Positions 7,866 through 10,855 of a stretch of DNA of 10,855 nucleotides are shown piece by piece. The translations under genes and the position numbers were made by a program. The DNA is from Acidimicrobiales bacterium (lineage in GTDB: Bacteria; Actinomycetota; Acidimicrobiia; Acidimicrobiales; JABEUL01), in contig JABEUL010000164.1 of the NCBI GenBank assembly GCA_013044465.1, positions 1 to 10,855 on the forward strand, in the 5' to 3' direction. The notes below the pieces were generated by a model that did no database searches, had not been told where the DNA came from, and saw nothing but the letters and a program-made list of their open reading frames with translations. How positions within the stretch are numbered: position 1 is the stretch's first letter; each line of letters opens with the position of its first letter.

Positions 7866-8238
7866 TCAGATCTGTAACAACTTGACCTTATATTCTCTCA
7901 ACCTGCCGTCAGCCGTGAGTAATGTTAGATCTTCAATAATTGCTTGTGCTATCAGCATGCGGTCAAATGGGTCTCGATGAAATGGTGGCAGTTTTCCGGC
8001 TGTCATCGCGTGGTCAAAAGTAATATCGAGTTTTTCGAATCCGCTCTTAACTAACGCTGCCTCGAATCCATCTGGAATCTGAAGCTTTCCGATCGCCTGC
8101 TTTATTGATATTTCCCACACACTAACGGCTGAGACGAAGACAACATTTCGATCGTCTGCAATACTCCCCATCGCATTGTTGTCGAATTTAATATTGGCGA
8201 GCCACCAAAGCAGAATGGGTATCAAGTAATAAGTTCAC
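7866..8238 (-). pseudogene. VapC/PIN-domain toxin gene, frameshifted near its start
   Basis: VapC toxins are PIN-domain ribonucleases that use about four acidic residues. On the minus strand a GTG at 8238, five bases after the antitoxin stop, opens the typical N-terminus VNLLLDTH with the first catalytic Asp. The frame then goes wrong and stops after 16 codons (HSALVARQY). The rest of the protein is in another frame: ILLWWLA, then VWEI with the conserved Glu, DPFDRMLIAQA with the third acid and LLTADGRL with the fourth, ending at TGA 7866. Relative to the usual DTH-x-LLWW, two bases are missing in codon 9. A TTG at 8225 could begin a shortened 119-residue protein lacking the first Asp. The alternatives are a true inactivating mutation, a sequencing error, or translational frameshifting, though no slippery heptamer is seen. 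It pairs with the Phd-type antitoxin upstream. Confidence 0.8.
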
Positions 8239-8243
8239 GACTT

Positions 8244-8477
8244 CTAAGTCTCGAAAGAGTCGATGATTTCCTTTTGGGTTTCGTCGAAATCATCAGCGAT
8301 CCACACCTTTCCTGCTAGTTCGCCCGGTTTTCTCAGTCCCGGGGGCCTTTCAAGAGGAGCTAATCGCGCCACAGGATGGCCAGATCGGGCAATTATGATT
8401 TCCTCGCCCTGTTCAACTTTTGCAATCAGATGTGAAAGCTGCGCCTTGGCCTCACTGATGCTTACTTTTGTATACAC
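8244..8477 (-). CDS. Phd/YefM-family antitoxin
   Basis: The 77-residue protein has the Phd/YefM layout. An N-terminal DNA-binding part has Val-Ser-Ile-Ser-Glu-Ala-Lys-Ala-Gln-Leu at 5-14, then Val-Glu-x-Gly-Glu-Glu-Ile-Ile-Ile-Ala-Arg (21-31) and HPVARLAPL (34-42). A C-terminal toxin-binding tail follows with Pro-Gly-Glu-Leu-Ala-Gly-Lys-Val-Trp-Ile-Ala-Asp-Asp-Phe-Asp (51-65). It should neutralise the adjacent PIN toxin and repress its own promoter. The start is GTG at 8477, with GGA five bases before it but no strong Shine-Dalgarno site. The toxin gene follows after five bases, so the two are one operon. The antitoxin reads as intact although its toxin is frameshifted. Confidence 0.9.
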   Translation of the reverse strand: MYTKVSISEAKAQLSHLIAKVEQGEEIIIARSGHPVARLAPLERPPGLRKPGELAGKVWIADDFDETQKEIIDSFET

Positions 8478-8490
8478 GTTCCATATATTA
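8469..8490 (-). promoter_or_regulatory. Candidate -10 box and palindrome at the antitoxin start
   Basis: On the minus strand a TAATAT (8485-8490) lies seven bases before the GTG start, the spacing expected if transcription begins at the start codon itself. No convincing -35 box is seen. The palindrome TGTATACA (8469-8476) overlaps the first codons and resembles the TGTACA cores bound by YefM/Phd repressors, though with two extra central bases. Autoregulation at this site is inferred. Confidence 0.35.
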
Positions 8491-8873
8491 ATTCAAAACC
8501 AGTTTGACATAGTTAATTTAAGTTATGGGCTAGGCCAGGAAGTTTAACCAAAGTCAAATGATGATTTGGCAGGGAAAGATAGCTTTTTGGCAGTGATAAA
8601 TCCCTTTCAGAAGGGGTAGAGCGTAGTTGAAAAGTTAGCGGTACAGGCAAGTTGGGCTTTTGCGTTGAGCGTATTGAACGAATGGAGAATAGGTGATCTA
8701 GTAAGACCCGTAAGCGGTCTAGCCATAGTGTTCGCTCGACCAAAGTGGCAACGAACTTGATTATCGGGGAATCCGTCGACTTAGCAAGTAACTCCTTTTT
8801 TGACTTTCACTCGCCCGTGTACCACTTAAAAGGCATGTCAGCAATCTTATTTCTACTGAAGCCAATAATTGCT
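8491..8873. other. Intergenic stretch between the two toxin-antitoxin loci
   Basis: About 380 bases hold no gene that I can support. A 76-codon minus-strand frame here (8513-8743) has no family resemblance and a low-complexity Ser, Leu and Pro composition. A perfect -35-like TTGACA occurs on the plus strand at 8504-8509, but there is no good -10 at normal spacing and no gene after it. A small hairpin with CCCTT (8602-8606) and AAGGG (8611-8615) and a T6 run near 8792 are visible, but they do not form a terminator together. Confidence 0.4.
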
Positions 8874-9087
8874 GGAGTTTGATTAAGCGGGCGCTAATGA
8901 GATTCAATGGCTATCTTAACTACGTTTGGTTTTCTCAGATATCTCTTTGATGGTCGGCAACTCAAATTCGGTGCGGCCATCGAGCTTCTTTTTGGAAAGA
9001 GATCTCCACTTTTTCATTTGTCGGCTTCCTTCCCCACAGATCTCACCAACCCACTTAGTAACCTCGGTTTTGTCGAGGTCTGAGTGA
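8874..9087 (-). repeat. Direct repeat copy 2: intact nucleotidyltransferase tail plus 3' flank
   Basis: This is the partner of 7418-7627. The shared sequence covers about 42 bases after the stop codon of the intact gene and roughly its last 57 codons. Because the two copies point the same way, recombination between them would delete the vapBC pair together with the intact gene's tail, although the exact match is only 32 bases at its longest. Confidence 0.8.
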
Positions 9088-9533
9088 GCCAACACAGCCT
9101 CAATATCAACCCAGTCCTTGGACCTTGCGAAGATTGCCTTGCAGATCACAAGATCTGTAACCGAAAGGATTTGCATATTAGCGGTTGCAAACCTCACTGG
9201 GACTACCCTCTTACTCATTAATTCGTGAAGCGGAACGTTGAGAAAGAAGAGATCAACAGGAACATCATCCCAGTAAAGCCGCACTTGATCTTCTCGACTT
9301 AGCTTGGCTAATTGTTCTCTACTCACCGAAATGTGGTTGCCAAAAATTTTAAAGATCTTCTCAGCGTCTCCACTTGGACTGAAAATGTTGATATCGATAT
9401 CATGTGTAGCCCTGGGTTCTTGTACGTAGTAGCCTAGGGCAAGCGCACCACCGACGGCGTAGGGCACGTCGGCTTTATTTAAAGCTTCGACTAACCAAAT
9501 GATCTTTTTGGAAAAATCAAACGCCACTTTCAT
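8916..9533 (-). CDS. Nucleotidyltransferase-fold protein, putative toxin of an XRE-linked pair
   Basis: The 205-residue protein has the nucleotidyltransferase core: PYAVGGALALGYY with the Gly-Gly motif at 28-29, the metal-binding pair Asp45 and Asp47 in HDIDINIF, and a third acid Asp94 in VPVDLFFLN. A conserved-looking helical block with Lys132 and the Arg-Ser-Lys-Asp-Trp-Val-Asp-Ile segment (137-144) follows. The catalytic residues are present, so activity is plausible. Proteins of this fold include AbiEii/MenT-type toxins that modify tRNA, as well as antibiotic-modifying enzymes. With an XRE regulator directly upstream and a 17-base overlap, a toxin-antitoxin role is the best inference, but the substrate cannot be read from the sequence. 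The start is ATG at 9533 inside the regulator gene with AAGG just upstream. The stop is TAA at 8916. A decayed copy of its tail lies at 7459-7640. Confidence 0.82.
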   Translation of the reverse strand: MKVAFDFSKKIIWLVEALNKADVPYAVGGALALGYYVQEPRATHDIDINIFSPSGDAEKIFKIFGNHISVSREQLAKLSREDQVRLYWDDVPVDLFFLNVPLHELMSKRVVPVRFATANMQILSVTDLVICKAIFARSKDWVDIEAVLAHSDLDKTEVTKWVGEICGEGSRQMKKWRSLSKKKLDGRTEFELPTIKEISEKTKRS

Positions 9534-9849
9534 GCCTTGACATCATTTTTTTGAAAACCGGCCACTTGGGCTCTACTTTGGGGAAAGGAAAACCACGGCT
9601 TTGAATTACAATCTCAGCAGCGCGGCAAACCTCGATTATCTTTTGGCTTTTACCCTCTGTGTTGACTACCTCCAAATCGGCACCCATAGTCCTTAATATC
9701 CGACAAAGCGTGGCAAATGTTGGATCATGAACGCCAGCCTCGTATCTAGCAATTGCCGACCGAGAAGTACGTGAAGCCCGTGCAAGCTTTTCTTGTGACC
9801 ATCCGGTTTCCATCCTTGTCATTCGAATAATGGAAGCAGCACTTTTCAT
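9517..9849 (-). CDS. XRE-family helix-turn-helix regulator, putative antitoxin
   Basis: The 110-residue protein has an N-terminal Cro/C1-type DNA-binding domain. The segment TGWSQEKLARASRTSRSAIARYEAG at about 15-39 is written here in part: WSQEKLA begins helix 2, and SRSAIARYEAG gives the recognition helix and exit. HDPTFATLCRIL (41-52) and GADLEVV complete the fold. The C-terminal 45 residues, ending in a Pro-rich Phe-Pro-Phe-Pro-Lys-Val-Glu-Pro-Lys-Trp-Pro stretch, probably contact the nucleotidyltransferase. The ATG at 9849 has no Shine-Dalgarno site. It follows a perfect palindrome by 9 bases, so autorepression is likely. The gene overlaps the next by 17 bases, with antitoxin before toxin as in most such operons. 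Confidence 0.85.
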   Translation of the reverse strand: MKSAASIIRMTRMETGWSQEKLARASRTSRSAIARYEAGVHDPTFATLCRILRTMGADLEVVNTEGKSQKIIEVCRAAEIVIQSRGFPFPKVEPKWPVFKKMMSRHESGV

Positions 9850-9858
9850 ATCTTAAGC

Positions 9859-9888
9859 GTACCATATGTGGTACACCTAAGTAGCGAA
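9859..9888 (-). promoter_or_regulatory. Promoter with palindromic operator of the XRE-nucleotidyltransferase operon
   Basis: The palindrome GTACCA-TATG-TGGTAC (9859-9874) has perfect 6-base arms and lies 9 bases upstream of the regulator's ATG. On the minus strand a TATGGT (9861-9866) inside it could be the -10 box, with a weak TTCGCT -35 (9883-9888) at 16-base spacing. The mRNA leader would be only about 4-5 bases. A repressor bound here would cover the -10 box, which is the arrangement expected for antitoxin autoregulation. The protein-site pairing is inferred. Confidence 0.6.
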
Positions 9889-10604
9889 TAAGATGAAGGC
9901 CGATACCGATTTAACGCTGCCAAAATTTACCGATAATCTGTCGCCTTTAGTACTCTCGGCAAATACTCGACACTAACATCCATGACGATAACGAGAGAGG
10001 TATTGCAATAGGATCGGAGCTAGAAATTTACAAAAAGAGTTTTGCAACTTGTTCATATCAATATCAAGGTCGTTTATTTATATGTACTTGAATGAAAATA
10101 TGTTTCGGAATTGCTTGAGAATTTACTGCCATGGTTGGAATTGATTTCGGAAATCAGGATTATTCGAGTTCTCTTAGCAAACGGTTGTAGTTTTGTAGAG
10201 TTCAAATGTGCTTGACTTAAACGCTACAACAAGTCGAGTCTAGGCTGACCGTTTTGGTATTTCGGCTACCGGCCTCTCCAAGAGTAGCAGAAGGACTGGG
10301 CCAAATCAAAGGCCAACAAACCTCTCCTAGAGAAACAGAGGAAATCTGGATTTTCTGAAATCAAGAGGCCAATAGCCATGTTGATTTTAAAGGCAATACT
10401 ACGGAATGTAATCTCCTAGAGATTGTCAACGGATACGACCGCTAATTGGTATTTGGAGGTAGGCAGCATTGCAACTTTTACCACCAAAGCCAAGGCTGGG
10501 GTTAGCTAATAATGGCGATACTAAGCCACATTCGAGGTTAGACTCATGTGAAGAATGAACTGCACGGGTCAGAAATGTATGTGCTTAAATGGATCACCAT
10601 CTGA
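9889..10604. other. Long stretch without a recognised gene
   Basis: About 715 bases contain only short frames on both strands. The longest that I checked on the plus strand is about 45 codons around 10215-10350 and has no recognisable motif. Several small symmetric elements occur: GATTTC-G-GAAATC (10143-10155), a 6-pair hairpin AATCTC-CTA-GAGATT (10410-10424), GGCCTCT (10271-10277) with AGAGGCC (10364-10370), and a GGATACGAC repeated at 10430 and 10608. No tRNA, CRISPR or insertion-sequence ends are seen. It may be decayed sequence or hold an untranslated RNA. Confidence 0.4.
10184..10230. repeat. Inverted repeat GTTGTAG/CTACAAC
   Basis: Perfect 7-base arms at 10184-10190 and 10224-10230 enclose 33 bases, which themselves can form a weak inner stem. 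A function such as a recombination or protein-binding site is not supported by neighbouring genes, and a repeat of this size can arise by chance. Confidence 0.25.
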
Positions 10605-10617
10605 AAAGGATACGACG

Positions 10618-10855
10618 ATGGATGTAGATGGTAAAAATAGAAGTTTCAGACCGTGGAGATGGTTTTATACCGTCGGCCTAATATTTTTCTTATTAGTATT
10701 GGCGTTTGGAATTGTCTTAAGCCTGGGAAATACTAATAGTCAAATGAATGCCAGCGAGTTAGCCAATGGAGATACTGGGCTTGTGATTAATGGAGTAGTA
10801 GCTGCTAGTGGAGGTCCATTTGCTCAGTCATTCTCAGATCGATCGCTTGCCGACC
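10618..10855 (+). CDS. N-terminus of a membrane-anchored or secreted protein, truncated by window edge
   Basis: An ATG at 10618 follows AAAGGA (10605-10610) by seven bases, a good Shine-Dalgarno arrangement. The frame then stays open for 79 codons to the edge. The first 16 or so residues are polar and basic with Arg-Pro-Trp-Arg-Trp-Phe, a single hydrophobic segment spans about residues 17-36 (Tyr-Thr-Val-Gly-Leu-Ile-Phe-Phe-Leu-Leu), and an Asn, Ser and Gly-rich region follows. This is an N-in signal anchor or an uncleaved signal peptide with the bulk of the protein outside. I do not recognise the family. It is transcribed away from the toxin-antitoxin operon and need not belong to the island. 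Confidence 0.65.
   Translation, partial: MDVDGKNRSFRPWRWFYTVGLIFFLLVLAFGIVLSLGNTNSQMNASELANGDTGLVINGVVAASGGPFAQSFSDRSLAD

Noticed and set aside
8504..8529. A perfect TTGACA on the plus strand looked like a promoter.
   Set aside because: There is no -10 box at normal spacing and no plus-strand gene follows.
8263..8547. A 94-codon plus-strand frame opposite the Phd/YefM antitoxin.
   Set aside because: It is the antisense shadow of the antitoxin gene, with Ser- and Pro-rich composition and no family resemblance.
8513..8743. A 76-codon minus-strand frame upstream of the vapBC pair.
   Set aside because: It has no motif, a skewed Leu, Ser and Pro composition and no ribosome site.
10132..10191. 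A 19-codon frame beginning MVGIDFGNQ resembles the start of Hsp70/actin-like ATPases.
   Set aside because: It ends at a TAG after 19 codons and no continuation in another frame was recognised, so the resemblance is most likely chance.
1..10855. CRISPR arrays, insertion sequences and rRNA or tRNA genes were looked for.
   Set aside because: No regularly spaced repeats, transposase-like frames, terminal inverted repeats with target duplications or conserved RNA segments were found.

Overview
The window comes from a fairly AT-rich bacterial genome with loosely packed accessory DNA. Several first genes of operons start with GTG or ATG without a Shine-Dalgarno sequence, and an AT-rich -10-like box lies only a few bases upstream, which suggests leaderless or short-leader mRNAs. 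Genes inside operons do carry Shine-Dalgarno sites. Together with the style of the XRE and Phd/PIN proteins this leans towards a low-GC actinobacterium, but there is no rRNA or marker gene to prove it.

Region 1 (1-655) holds an unrecognised 80-residue protein with two probable membrane segments (238-480) and an intergenic stretch with two small inverted repeats leading into the jetA promoter. Region 2 (656-7383) is a complete, apparently intact type I Wadjet anti-plasmid operon, jetABCD. JetA is the DUF3375 MukF-like kleisin, JetB the DUF4194 MukE-like subunit, JetC the MukB-like SMC ATPase and JetD the DUF3322/DUF2220 Toprim nuclease. The four genes overlap by 8, 1 and 4 bases. From the family, JetABC is expected to extrude loops on small circular DNA and JetD to cut it. 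This system is described already; nothing in its sequence is clearly new.

Region 3 (7418-9874, minus strand apart from gaps) is a toxin-antitoxin patch. It contains a Phd/YefM antitoxin followed by a VapC/PIN toxin gene that is frameshifted after codon 8, which detaches the first catalytic aspartate. It also contains an XRE regulator overlapping a nucleotidyltransferase-fold putative toxin, with a perfect palindromic operator at its promoter. A decayed copy of the 3' end of that nucleotidyltransferase gene, with its downstream sequence, lies just after jetD, 1.46 kb from the intact copy. The vapBC pair therefore sits between two copies of one sequence, which points to repeated gain and loss of modules.

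Region 4 (9875-10855) is about 740 bases without a recognisable gene, followed by the first 79 codons of a single-pass membrane-anchored or secreted protein that runs off the right edge.

The layout is that of a defence island: one intact anti-plasmid machine beside one apparently intact and one damaged toxin-antitoxin locus and a gene remnant. The least conventional observations are the vapC frameshift, the duplicated nucleotidyltransferase tail and the uncharacterised membrane protein in front of jetA.
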